Source: Chrysaora quinquecirrha
Lineage: Eukaryota > Cnidaria > Scyphozoa > Semaeostomeae > Pelagiidae
Length of the DNA stretch: 64,000 nucleotides
Assembly (NCBI GenBank): GCA_014526335.1
Contig: JACTAT010000044.1
Location: 1,866,182-1,930,181 of the forward strand
Reading direction: 5' to 3'
Shown: positions 21,967 to 31,415 of the stretch, piece by piece
Layout of the letters: the number at the start of each line of letters is the position of its first letter
How positions within the stretch are numbered: the stretch's first letter is position 1
Made by a program: the position numbers and the translations under genes
The notes under the pieces: model-generated
What the model was told of the DNA's origin: nothing
The model's input: only the letters and a program-made list of their open reading frames with translations
Databases searched by the model: none

Positions 21967-24900
21967 ATGGCAGACGGATGCATTTTCAAAGCTCTGACGC
22001 TGTTAGCATTCTTCTATGTCTATAAAGCCAAGTTTGATAATCATCTGGCAAGAGTTAAGTTCACTGATGAGATCTTTAACAGTTGTGGCTTGTTCTGTAG
22101 TGGAGGTAGCATTGTAAATGGGTCAGAGACCGTTATAGCCATCAACCGAGGGGAAAGGCCTAGGCCCTACGGGCCTAAAGGGCCTAAACGGGCGAGGTCA
22201 GCAGAGATGGTGGTAGACAAGCCTACATTCAACTTATTTATGAAACTTATGATTCTTAGTGGAGACATTCAGCAAAATCCAGGCCCACATAATAGATATC
22301 CATGCGGAGTATGTTCAAAGGAAGTGAAAAATAACGGAATACAGTGTGACTCATGCGACAAGTGGTATCACGCCAAATGCTGTTCTGTGAGTAAAAATAT
22401 GTTTAACATTCAGGCAAACTCTTCCTGTGTCTGGATTTGCTGCAACTGCGGCCTCCCTAACTTTTCAAGCTCGTTGTTTACTGAGACTGGTCCGCTTATG
22501 AGCACTTATAACTCATTTGAGCTACTTGCAAATGTTGAGGAAAGCAGAAACTCTTCTTTTGTGCCCGAAGAGCCATTATGTGCTTCCCCCCTTAAAAAAC
22601 AGGCAAAGTAGGAATAATGCACAAAAGCTCGGAACACTGAAGGTTTTATCTGCAAATTTTAATTCAATTGAGTGTCATAAGACAGAGTTTTGGAACCTCC
22701 TGGATCGCACCAACCCGGATATTATCATCGGTGTAGAAACTAAGCTGGACAGTTCAATTACAAACTCAGAAATATTTCCACCACAATATACTGCTAATGT
22801 TTTTCGAGAAGATCGTAATAGGCATGGGGGTGGAGTGTTAGTGGCTTTTAAAAATGATTATATTGGTACCAAGGAGAGTTCAATGAAAACAGACTGTGAA
22901 ATTGTTTGGGCAAAAATGGAGGTAGCAGGATGCAGAACGTTACACGTATGTTCGCATTATAAACCTTCTGAAGGGGATGAGCACAGTGTACAGCAATTTG
23001 AGGAATCATTGCAAAAACTAAGGCAAAATTCCAATTCTTTTGTCATAATTGGTGGGGATATGAACTTCCTGGGTATGACTGGCACCTAAAAGCACTGAAA
23101 CCAAACTGCAAATACCCAACAGTCACTTACAAATTTGTTGAACTACTTGATGACCACTCCTTAGCCAACATGTTATTGAACCAACAAGACTTGAAAATAC
23201 CTTGGACCTGTTTATAACTAACAATGAATTCATGGTCAAGTCAATCCAGATAATTCCAGGCCTAAGTGATCATGACATTGTCCAAGCAGAAATAGATATC
23301 AAACCCATAATTAACCAGCAAAATCCAAGGAAAGTGCCATTATACAAAAGAGCAGATTGGGATTCACTAAAAGAACACATGCAGGCATTCTCACTAAATT
23401 TTGTAAATAATTCAGAAATAACAGATGATGTGGACAGGCTCTGGATAAATTTCTCAACTGAGCTAGAAAGAAGCATTATGAAATACATTCCACACAGAAC
23501 AGCAAGTGCTAAAAATCGCCCACCCTGGATTAGCAGAGAGATAAAAAGACTTTTCAGGAAAAGGGAAAAGCTGCATAGAGAATCAAAGAAATCTGCAAAT
23601 CCAATGAATGAAAAAGAGAAGATGAAAAGATTGAAGCAAACCATACAGTCAGCATGTAGAAAATCATATTGGTCATACGTAGAAAATCTCATATCAGAAA
23701 ATAAGGAAGAGCCGAAGTCCAACACATTTGAGGTGTCTAAACGATTCTGGAGCTTTATTAAGCACAAGAAGACTGACAGCAGTGCTGTCCAAAGTCTAAA
23801 TGTTAATGGCAATATGGTGACTGACCCAAAAGCAAAAGCAAATGCCCTTAACGATCAATTCCAAGCAGCATTCTCCAACCAAACACCTATGTCCTTGAAA
23901 ATGATATGTGATGATTATCTTGCAAAGAGCTCGAGAGATGATGATAACTTGATTATGCCTGACTTTGACGTTTCCATCATAGGAGTAAAGCACTTATTAG
24001 ATAAATTAAAACCTCACAAGGCAGGAGGTCCAGATCAGCTGAGACCAAGGGTATTAAAGGAACTTTCTTGTCAGATATCCCCAGCTCTAGCACACATTTT
24101 CAATGCTTCGTTAGAGCAAGGAAAGCTCCCAAAATATGGAAAAGTGCCAATATAGTACCTATTTTTAAAAAAGGAGACAGAGCTGAGGCAGTAAACTACA
24201 GGCCAATCTCCCTCACTTGTGTTTGCTGTAAGTTATTAGAGCATGTGATCTGTTCTCAACTTATGCAACACCTTAACAGTCATGGAATTTTGTATAACTT
24301 ACAACATGGTTTCAGGGAGAAACGCAGTTGTGAAACGCAGCTTCTTGAATTTTCACATGAAATGCTACTATCAATGCAGAATGGTAATCAAAATGATCTA
24401 ATTGTAATGGATTTCTCCAAGGCTTTTGATAAAGTTGCTCACAATAGACTATTGTACAAGTTAAACAAATGTGGTGTAAAGGGGAAGACCTTGAGGTGGA
24501 TACGGGCATTTCTTAGTGAAAGATCTCAAAGTGTGGTTTTAGATAACAGCAAGTCAAAGTCGATTCCTGTGTTATCTGGGGTACCTCAAGGCTCAATATT
24601 GGGTCCAGCTCTTTTTCTGGTTTACATAAATGACCTGCCACAGTATGTCAAGCATAGCACAGTGAGATTATTTGCTGATGACACCTTATTGTACGTAACC
24701 ATTGCTAATGAAAGAGACTGCCAGAAAATGCAAGAGGACCTACACAACTTGGAGCAATGGGAGAATGAGTGGCAAATGTGTTTTCATCCTGAAAAATGTC
24801 AAGTAGTATCAATATCAAGGAAGATAAATCCCATAAAGTTTGTATATAGGTTGCATGGACAGGCGCTGAAAGCAGTGCCATCTGTTAAGTACCTTGGCCT

Positions 24901-25504
24901 TACTGTTACACATGATATGAAATGGAATAATCACGTAAATAATATTACTGCAGCTGCCAATAGAACACTTGGCTTTGTAAAGAGAAATTTGAGAGTAAAT
25001 TCGGCGAAAGTAAAAGAGCAAGCATATAAAGCTTTAGTGAGGCCTAAGCTGGAATACTGTGCGACGGTTTGGGATCCTAAAGCAACATCAGATGAATTCA
25101 CGGGATCAATGAGAAATCATCGTCTTGTTAATCAAATTGAAATGGTTCAACGCAGAGCTGCGAGATGGGTGACAGGACGTTATAATAATACATCTAGTGT
25201 GTCTGATATGCTCCAATCACTTGGATGGCGCAGTTTAGAACAGCGTAGAGTAGACGCCAGGCTGACAATGTTATATAAGATCACACATGGACTTGTCTCT
25301 ACTCAACTTAAAGATCACCTGAAGTACTCTGGTAGAAATGGGAAATTGTTACAGCCTCAAACGAAGACCGAATATTTTAAATTCTCATTTCTGCCACGCA
25401 CTATCAAACAATGGAGAAGCCTAGATGCAAATGTGATTGACAGTCAATCTGTAAATATTTTCAAGAAGAGAGTGCAGGATATAACACACGAAAGACTCTT
25501 ATAA
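21967..25504 (+). pseudogene. CR1-like ORF: 2A-PHD-endonuclease-reverse transcriptase, broken
   Basis: The first frame (21967-22611) contains SGDIQQNPGP (about 22258-22287), a 2A-like motif, followed by a PHD finger (CGVC, CDSCDKWYH, CCNCG). The endonuclease continues in another frame from about 22640 (GVETK, HGGGVLVAF, GGDMNF). It breaks near 23065 and 23160, where copy 2 keeps an extra C. The reverse transcriptase follows with PHKAGGPDQL, MDFSKAFDKV, GVPQGSILGP and the catalytic FADD at about 24670. It ends at 25504. Frameshifts near 22600, 23065, 23160 and 24130 make it inactive as assembled. Confidence 0.85.
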
Positions 25505-25557
25505 TAACAAAATTTTTGATAAGAAAGACAACTAATTTTACTATATATTATAGCCTT

Positions 25558-25680
25558 AAAGGGAATCTAAGCATATAATATATTCCAATTTCATTTCCAA
25601 TTTCAATTTTATTTCCAATTCCTTTCCAGATGCGATTGGTTCTTTTCACGGAATGGATTACATATGCTTGGATTCCCTTT
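25558..25680. repeat. Inverted repeat in CR1 3' region
   Basis: AAAGGGAATCTAAGCATAT at 25558-25576 is repeated in inverted form at 25662-25680 with one mismatch, enclosing about 85 bp with CCAATTTC-type repeats. It is either a small MITE or a 3' hairpin recognised by the CR1 reverse transcriptase. The same structure lies at about 54824-54947 in copy 2. Confidence 0.7.
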
Positions 25681-25955
25681 CACTTAAAACAAAAAAAAAA
25701 ATTTTTGTTAACTAAGCTAATATTTTTCCTCTTAATAATTTTTATTTTTATGACACTGATGTTAAGCTTCTTTTTAGAAGGCAATCAGTATACTGGTAAA
25801 TAAATAATTTTCACACCATTGGAGAGGTTGCAGTTTCAACAAATCCCAATAAGATTGGTAGATGATGAAGGGAATCTTATAAAATTAACATCTCTCTATT
25901 CCGCAAAGCAATATATTGGAGAAACACCACTAACAGTAAGAATTAGGCCGGTAAT

Positions 25956-26318
25956 ATGAATGCAACTTTAAATAATAGACATGTAAATTTTGTTAATCCA
26001 CTTCCAGTGGATACAAGTTGGAAATGTAGCATGATTGCTTGTACGTTACATCGAAAAGAAAAAGATGAGAATGAAAAAGTGTTTGCTGTTTGTTGTGATT
26101 TCATTATAAGTAAGGATGCTGTTCCTCTATTGGGTCTAGTTATTGACGATTCGCAATCGATTCATAGATCAACTATAAATCCTGCATCGTATAGAGTAAC
26201 AAGATCTCATATAAAATCATTTGATATTAAAATCATCAACTGGGAAACGTTGGAAGATATATCGGATAAATTTGAAGACAATTGTCAGATTGATTTGTTT
26301 TTCAGCAAAGATGATTAA
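25956..26318 (+). CDS. Unknown 120-residue protein between the penton-like genes
   Basis: The start overlaps the previous stop (ATGA at 25956) and its stop overlaps the next start (26311). It is present and nearly unchanged in copy 2 (55221-55583; one early Ala/Val difference), so the frame is maintained. It has no signal peptide, membrane segment or motif that I recognise. Placement inside the capsid gene chain suggests a virion or assembly role, by context only. Confidence 0.6.
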   Translation: MNATLNNRHVNFVNPLPVDTSWKCSMIACTLHRKEKDENEKVFAVCCDFIISKDAVPLLGLVIDDSQSIHRSTINPASYRVTRSHIKSFDIKIINWETLEDISDKFEDNCQIDLFFSKDD

Positions 26319-27315
26319 TGACTTTTATCTTACATGTTCCAACGATTCGGATTCAGCAATAAAACTTAAAGAACAATTACATTTACATGGAAAATGGGAG
26401 GTGGCATTGGTGGAAATGGTCTATGAACTGAGCGATAGATTTGTATTTAATCCCGCAGAATTCAAATATGGGAAATATGAACCCTGGCGAATGATGGGAT
26501 TTTTCCAAATTGGTACCGATAAGGTTGGTTTTGAAGATTTGAACGTGAGATTGGTAATATCTGATGAATATACAAAGAAATGGAATCAGGCAGCTGATAA
26601 GCGCGAGTATTATGTACGTCTTAGTCACCTTATTGGTGAAATCTCAGAGGGAGATGTCGTTCACAAATTAACAATGAGAGAAATTGTTTCAATTATGAAT
26701 GAAGACATTCACGCGCAAGAGGGAAGAATAAAAGAATATGTAAAAGAATTAGGTTTGCCTTACGAAGATCTGCCACAGTTTTCAATTGTAGATTCAAAAA
26801 TCAAGATAACCTTTCCAAAGTATGTTAAAAGAGTTGCATTGGGAAAAGATTTGTGCAAATTGCTTGGTTTCTTTGAAGCTACAGAAGAATATAACAAAAA
26901 CATGAATAATGTTTATTACAGAAATGTGAGATGGACACCATGTCCATTTACTGGAACTTTTTTAGACAAACCATTAACAGATTATGTATTCAATGCAATC
27001 GAAAGAACGACTGATGTGGTGGGTGATGAACATTTCCAAGTCAACGCAGAAGGGAAGAATATGTTTATATATTGCTCGTTGTTAGACTATCGTGTAGTTG
27101 GAAAAATTAGCACGCCACTGTTACGCTTCATTCCGTTGAAAATTAACAAGCACGTTGTAAATTTTGTGGAATTTGAAAATTTGTTCTACTATCCATTATT
27201 ATACAACGATATCAACGAATTTACTATAAAAGTCTACAACGAGTTGGGAAAAGAGATACAATTCTACAAAACAAAGACAACATTCTTGCTACACTTTAGA
27301 AGAAAACATGTATGA
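26311..27315 (+). CDS. Penton-like minor capsid protein B (334 aa)
   Basis: The ATG at 26311 (MINDFYL) was chosen because it overlaps the upstream stop and gives the expected N-terminus; longer versions add unrelated sequence. Residues from about 20 (LHLHGKWEVALVEM) match the conserved N-terminal block of Polinton minor capsid proteins, which form the jelly-roll penton at capsid vertices. The copy 2 version has the same length with a few substitutions. The stop overlaps the next ATG (27308-27315). The identity rests on this block, size and position. Confidence 0.7.
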   Translation: MINDFYLTCSNDSDSAIKLKEQLHLHGKWEVALVEMVYELSDRFVFNPAEFKYGKYEPWRMMGFFQIGTDKVGFEDLNVRLVISDEYTKKWNQAADKREYYVRLSHLIGEISEGDVVHKLTMREIVSIMNEDIHAQEGRIKEYVKELGLPYEDLPQFSIVDSKIKITFPKYVKRVALGKDLCKLLGFFEATEEYNKNMNNVYYRNVRWTPCPFTGTFLDKPLTDYVFNAIERTTDVVGDEHFQVNAEGKNMFIYCSLLDYRVVGKISTPLLRFIPLKINKHVVNFVEFENLFYYPLLYNDINEFTIKVYNELGKEIQFYKTKTTFLLHFRRKHV

Positions 27316-27922
27316 TTTCCCAATTTACAAATCAACTCCGTATTTTTACACCTACCAGCGTGGAAGAGGGGTAGGTAGTATTTTCAGGAAAGCCGGATCT
27401 ATTTTTAAAAGAGCTGTTAAAGCTGCAATGCCAACAATAAAGAAACAAGGTGTAAAAGCTGCGGAGAAAATTTTAAAACCTGTTTTAGAAGAAGAAGGAG
27501 AGAAGGCGGTCGATCGGATATTAGCTGGTGAGAATGTTGGAGAAGTTGTAAAAGATACTACCAAATCTTCTATGAGAGGAATTAAAAGGAAGGCTACTGA
27601 AGAAATCGCCGATGTTGTGAAGAAATCTGTCAAGAAATCGCCTGCTGGTAAGAAATCGCCTGCTGGTAAGAAATCGCCTGCTGGTAAGAAATCGACTGCT
27701 GGTAAGAAATCGACTGCTGGTAAGAAATCGCCTGCTGGTAAGAAGTCACCTGCTGGTAAGAAATCAAGAGTTCGTCCTAAAAGATCTATAAAAGAAAGCA
27801 CCATGAGAGGGATATTCATACCTAAGCAGCCGGTGAAGAAGAGAAGAGCTAAGAAAGCTAAGAAACCTGATTTGAAAAAAACTTTGTTGAAGAAACTGTT
27901 GAAGAAGAATTTGCAACAATGA
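27308..27922 (+). CDS. Histone H1-like basic virion protein with KKSPAG repeats (204 aa)
   Basis: The N-terminal third has a glycine-rich start (GRGVGSIF) and amphipathic Lys/Ala helices. The middle has seven hexapeptide units, KKSPAG or KKSTAG (about residues 110-152). The C-terminus is strongly basic. The Ser-Pro-Lys-rich repeats resemble histone H1 tails and suggest DNA binding, possibly regulated by phosphorylation. The repeat number is the same in both copies. It lies between the penton-like and major capsid genes and overlaps both (ATG at 27308; ATGA at 27919). It could package DNA or act like the membrane-lytic protein VI of adenovirus; neither is proven. Confidence 0.7.
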   Translation: MYDFPIYKSTPYFYTYQRGRGVGSIFRKAGSIFKRAVKAAMPTIKKQGVKAAEKILKPVLEEEGEKAVDRILAGENVGEVVKDTTKSSMRGIKRKATEEIADVVKKSVKKSPAGKKSPAGKKSPAGKKSTAGKKSTAGKKSPAGKKSPAGKKSRVRPKRSIKESTMRGIFIPKQPVKKRRAKKAKKPDLKKTLLKKLLKKNLQQ

Positions 27923-29196
27923 GCATAAAGCCAGAATATACTGAATGTCCTAGTGAAAGTTTGGATTTATTCTGTCCACCAGTAATTCAAAACGATGTCA
28001 AGTATTTTAAAGATGTTGAATATTTTCCACAAACTGCTGCTCTAAATGCCTCAAAACAAACTGTTGTGTTTGATATTCCTGCTCAGCCTGATCATATGAT
28101 TGACTTGAATCATTCTTATTTCGTCTCGACTCTAGCTATTAAAAGAGTCGATGGAAGTAATATTGGAAAAACCACTGCAGAATTTGCTGGAGTAATAAAT
28201 AATATTGGCCAATCCATGTGGAAGCAGATAGAGCTGGTTTTGAATGACACTCCCGTCACAGATGCAAATGGAGTGTATGCCTACCAATCTTACTTGGAAA
28301 CAATTCTGACGTTTGATGAAACCAGAGCTAAAAACTATTTGAAAATGACAAACTGGGTCAGTGATACGATTGGCAAAGAAAATGTTGGTTTTCCAACAAC
28401 CGCAACGTTAAAAAATCTGGGTTTAAATGCAAGATCTGCACCATTTGACGAGAGTGAAAAGGTTAAAGTGTTGACAAAACCTCATGTCAACATTTGCAAT
28501 CAAAGCAAATACTTGCTGCCTGGTGTTCGTCTTCAATGGCGATTGAGTCCAAACAGTGATGTGTTTTGTTTGATGAGAAAGACTGGAAACACTTCGCGCT
28601 TATACATTTCCGAAGTGAAACTGGTGCTTCGTCACATACATCTTAAAGATGATGTATTGAAAGGAATTGAAAGAACACTGATGAAAACGAATGCGGTTTA
28701 CCCAGTCTGTCAACCTCACATGGCAAGCTACTTAATCAATGCTGCAACAACCAACTGGGTTCAAGATAATGTGTTCAACGGAAAGATTCCAAACAGATTG
28801 TTTTTTGCGTTGGTTGATAATTCATCATTCAATGGAGCGGATGAAGGAAATCCGTTTGAGTTTGAACATGTTTCTGTTTCTGCCATTCAAGTGACTGTTG
28901 ACAATCAAGAAATTACTCCACCTCTTAGATTGAATTATGATGATGATGATTACTTTGATGCCTACAGCCGCTTGGTGACCAGCTTGAATAATTCACCTAG
29001 TCTAATTGATTATGATAGATTCAAACAAGGATCGGCAATCTATGGGTTTGATTTGACACCTAAAGGAAACTGTGCAGATGAGCAATATTTGCTTAAAAGA
29101 GAGGGTAATCTGAGAATCAGTATAAATTTTGCAAACGCTGTTGACAGTTTGATGAACATTGTAATTTTGGGTGAATTTGATAGTCATTCAAATTGA
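27919..29196 (+). CDS. Major capsid protein, double jelly-roll type (425 aa)
   Basis: Sequence style and length match Polinton major capsid proteins, often annotated as F54H12.2-like: DVEYFPQ near the N-terminus, a central SKYLLPGVRLQWRL segment, and a C-terminal YGFDLTPKGNCADEQYLLK block ending in ILGEFD. These proteins form hexon-like capsomers. Here the last residues are altered: two bases (AG) present in copy 2 are missing near 29180, so the final 18 residues of copy 2 are replaced by a short SHSN end. Otherwise I saw only two residue differences between the copies. Confidence 0.85.
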   Translation: MSIKPEYTECPSESLDLFCPPVIQNDVKYFKDVEYFPQTAALNASKQTVVFDIPAQPDHMIDLNHSYFVSTLAIKRVDGSNIGKTTAEFAGVINNIGQSMWKQIELVLNDTPVTDANGVYAYQSYLETILTFDETRAKNYLKMTNWVSDTIGKENVGFPTTATLKNLGLNARSAPFDESEKVKVLTKPHVNICNQSKYLLPGVRLQWRLSPNSDVFCLMRKTGNTSRLYISEVKLVLRHIHLKDDVLKGIERTLMKTNAVYPVCQPHMASYLINAATTNWVQDNVFNGKIPNRLFFALVDNSSFNGADEGNPFEFEHVSVSAIQVTVDNQEITPPLRLNYDDDDYFDAYSRLVTSLNNSPSLIDYDRFKQGSAIYGFDLTPKGNCADEQYLLKREGNLRISINFANAVDSLMNIVILGEFDSHSN

Positions 29197-29229
29197 TAGT
29201 CATAAAAACATCATTCGAGATTGGTAATT

Positions 29230-29715
29230 ATGGATGATATAACGATTAATAACTTACTTGTAAAACGTGAAAAGCTACCTCATTTCCATGGTGTATTTGG
29301 GAAAGATGAAATCAAAAACATCGACATTCATTCTCTACCTTGTTCATTTATTTTCAATGAAGATAATTTTACTGGTAAAGGAACCCACTGGGTAGCTGTC
29401 TATATCGCTGATGATGGTCGATTGGATTTCTATGATTCGTTTGGTGAACCTCCTATGTTGAAAGAATTTCTAGACTTTATTAGGCCGTTCCAGCTCGCTT
29501 ATAACAAGGTTCAAGTTCAATCCTATGAGACTGCTACATGTGGACAACATTGCATATTCTTTCTAATTAATAGAACAAAAAACGATTCAATGAACTCAAT
29601 GGTTAATAAATATTTCAACATTCAGAACAAGTTAGATAACGATTTATTTGTTTACAACTATGTTAAACGAAGATATAATTTAAGTTTGTTAAAACAATTT
29701 GTTACAACAGTTTAG
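29230..29715 (+). CDS. Adenain-type cysteine protease (161 aa)
   Basis: The ATG at 29230 (MDDITIN) is the family-like start. The catalytic triad is visible: His53 in GTHWVAVYI, Asp69 in FYDSFG, and Cys104 in TCGQHC, with Gln97 as the oxyanion residue. Length and order match the adenovirus protease family, which cleaves capsid and core precursors during maturation. Candidate substrates with matching sites are encoded at 16937-17643. It follows the major capsid gene closely. In copy 2 the same gene is split by a 4.2-kb transposon. Confidence 0.88.
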   Translation: MDDITINNLLVKREKLPHFHGVFGKDEIKNIDIHSLPCSFIFNEDNFTGKGTHWVAVYIADDGRLDFYDSFGEPPMLKEFLDFIRPFQLAYNKVQVQSYETATCGQHCIFFLINRTKNDSMNSMVNKYFNIQNKLDNDLFVYNYVKRRYNLSLLKQFVTTV

Positions 29716-29798
29716 CTTAGAATATTGTTAATAATGTTACAACAGTTTGTTAAAATAGTTTAGAATATTGTTACAACAGTTTAGTTTGTTAAAACAGT
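29716..29798. other. Short spacer between convergent genes
   Basis: AT-rich, with repeats of GTTACAACAGTTT. It lies between the protease stop and the polB stop and must hold the 3' ends of both transcripts, but no clear polyadenylation signal is seen. Confidence 0.5.
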
Positions 29799-30915
29799 TC
29801 AATCAATGTTTTCTTCTTCACAGCGTCTTTCTAGCGAATAATGTCCATATGGCAGCGTGTTAAATCCATCATCAAGAATGTATCTTTTATCATCAAAGGA
29901 TTCAGCGATGCCTTTTTCTTTCCGTAGTGTAGATGGTGTGACAGTGTGATTCAATGTTGCGTTGAATGTGTGCATCTGCTCTCATTTCCATCAAACATTT
30001 CACATAATCTTCATGCTTCATTTGCTTCTTCACAACATACTTTTGATTCCTTTCGCTTTTTGATTGTATTTCCATCATTGATTTGGCAGCTATACATCTT
30101 TGATCTCAATCCAACAAATTCTTTCATTCCCACACCACCAAGCTCGTCTTTCATTTTCCCGATAACTTTCTTGTTTCTTGTAGAATAATTTGGATGTTCT
30201 TTATCATAATTGCTGAAATCGAATCCATCTTCGTGATCTTTCAATACTTTATCGACTTGATCTTTAGGCATTGGTATGTCGTAGATGAAACTATCAGTAT
30301 CCATGTAGCATAACTCAACATTTGGAAGGTTTGGCTTTGCAAAGTTATAGTGGAAATCATACATCAATGTTTTGCTAATATCCAATATGCTGAAACCAAT
30401 ATACATTGGTTTGTTGAGTGTAACTTTCTTCTTCTTTTTCTCAACCAAAAGCGTGTCTTCGTTGATTTCAATTACTCCGTAAAAGTTTGGATTTCTTACC
30501 CATTTTCTCAAGACTTCTCCATCAGTACAGATTTCAAAACGTCCATGATTTCGAACATTTTCCATCGTCTTCCCGAACACGGAATTGTTCATCAACTTGA
30601 ACAGATCTTTTTCAAAGTTGTTTCTTGCATGCGTTCTCTTCTGGGTATTAAAATCAATGTATTCTTTCAACCATAGACTTTGCTTGAATTCAATGATTTC
30701 ATGAACTTTTGTCAGCTTCAAACCCAATTCTAAACACTGCTTCAAATTTCTTTCATGCAGGAGGTATTCTTCTTTGTTGAATAGATTTGGTATTAGCTTT
30801 GGTGTTGACTTAAACTTTTTTCCATCGAAAAGTTCTTCGTGAGCGTTCTTTTGATGTTCTGATAGCATGTCTTCTTGAACTTGTAATCTTTGCGGCGCCA
30901 ATGGTAGATCTGCAT
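29799..30915 (-). pseudogene. Protein-primed DNA polymerase B, copy 1, C-terminal part, frameshifted
   Basis: Motif B-like KLMNNSVFGKTMEN and motif C YMDTDS identify the family B polymerase; the TPR/palm layout is that of protein-primed enzymes, as in all Polintons. The clean frame is 30011-30901. From about 30053 down to the stop at 29799 this copy has several one-base homopolymer losses compared with copy 2 (for example at runs of T near 30042, 30058 and 29910). The N-terminal half lies in the gap. Confidence 0.85.
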
Positions 30916-31415
30916 NNNNNNNNNNNNNNNNNNNNNNNNNNNNNNNNNNNNNNNNNNNNNNNNNNNNNNNNNNNNNNNNNNNNNNNNNNNNNNNNNNNNN
31001 NNNNNNNNNNNNNNNNNNNNNNNNNNNNNNNNNNNNNNNNNNNNNNNNNNNNNNNNNNNNNNNNNNNNNNNNNNNNNNNNNNNNNNNNNNNNNNNNNNNN
31101 NNNNNNNNNNNNNNNNNNNNNNNNNNNNNNNNNNNNNNNNNNNNNNNNNNNNNNNNNNNNNNNNNNNNNNNNNNNNNNNNNNNNNNNNNNNNNNNNNNNN
31201 NNNNNNNNNNNNNNNNNNNNNNNNNNNNNNNNNNNNNNNNNNNNNNNNNNNNNNNNNNNNNNNNNNNNNNNNNNNNNNNNNNNNNNNNNNNNNNNNNNNN
31301 NNNNNNNNNNNNNNNNNNNNNNNNNNNNNNNNNNNNNNNNNNNNNNNNNNNNNNNNNNNNNNNNNNNNNNNNNNNNNNNNNNNNNNNNNNNNNNNNNNNN
31401 NNNNNNNNNNNNNNN
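30916..31415. other. Assembly gap of exactly 500 N
   Basis: A round-number run of N is a scaffolding placeholder of unknown real size. It cuts polB of copy 1 on the left and the left arm of the second foldback element on the right. Confidence 0.99.

Larger units (their letters stand above)
21925..25810 (+). mobile_element. CR1-like non-LTR retrotransposon, copy 1
   Basis: It encodes a 2A-like motif, a PHD finger, an APE-type endonuclease and a reverse transcriptase of the Jockey/CR1 group. It begins near three close repeats of GGGTCGTGCATTT (21924-21960) and ends near 25800 after a 3' UTR with a stem-loop. No poly(A) tail is seen, as is usual for CR1. The ends are approximate because no clear target duplication was found. 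It sits at the same place in both Polinton copies, so it inserted before they diverged. Confidence 0.8.
21035..25959 (+). pseudogene. Penton-like minor capsid protein A, split by a CR1 insertion
   Basis: The N-terminal part (21035 to about 21925) has the layout of Polinton minor capsid (penton-like) proteins: an N-terminal strand, VDLPHVFQL, then KWEMALLQMTLP. The reading frame runs into CR1 sequence. The C-terminal end resumes at about 25810 in a frame ending at TGA 25957-25959, which overlaps the next ATG (ATGA), as at the other junctions. The split is identical in copy 2. Protein B (26311-27315) has a similar KWEVALVEM segment, so the element carries two related penton-like genes. The exact insertion point is not resolved. 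Confidence 0.65.
12765..30915. mobile_element. Polinton/Maverick element, copy 1 (right end lost in gap)
   Basis: The interval holds the diagnostic Polinton set: chromodomain integrase, FtsK/HerA-type packaging ATPase, adenain-type protease, double-jelly-roll major capsid protein, penton-like proteins and protein-primed DNA polymerase B. The left boundary is placed where the satellite ends and AGAGTAGGTTGCAAAGG begins; it is inferred, because the right terminal inverted repeat lies in or beyond the gap and cannot be matched. A CR1-like insertion contributes about 3.9 kb. Several genes carry frameshifts, so this copy is probably not autonomous as assembled. Confidence 0.88.

Noticed and set aside
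27352..27819. Minus-strand frame with a DFLPAG repeat
   Set aside because: Exact shadow of the KKSPAG repeat gene on the plus strand; the plus frame has the overlapping start/stop context.
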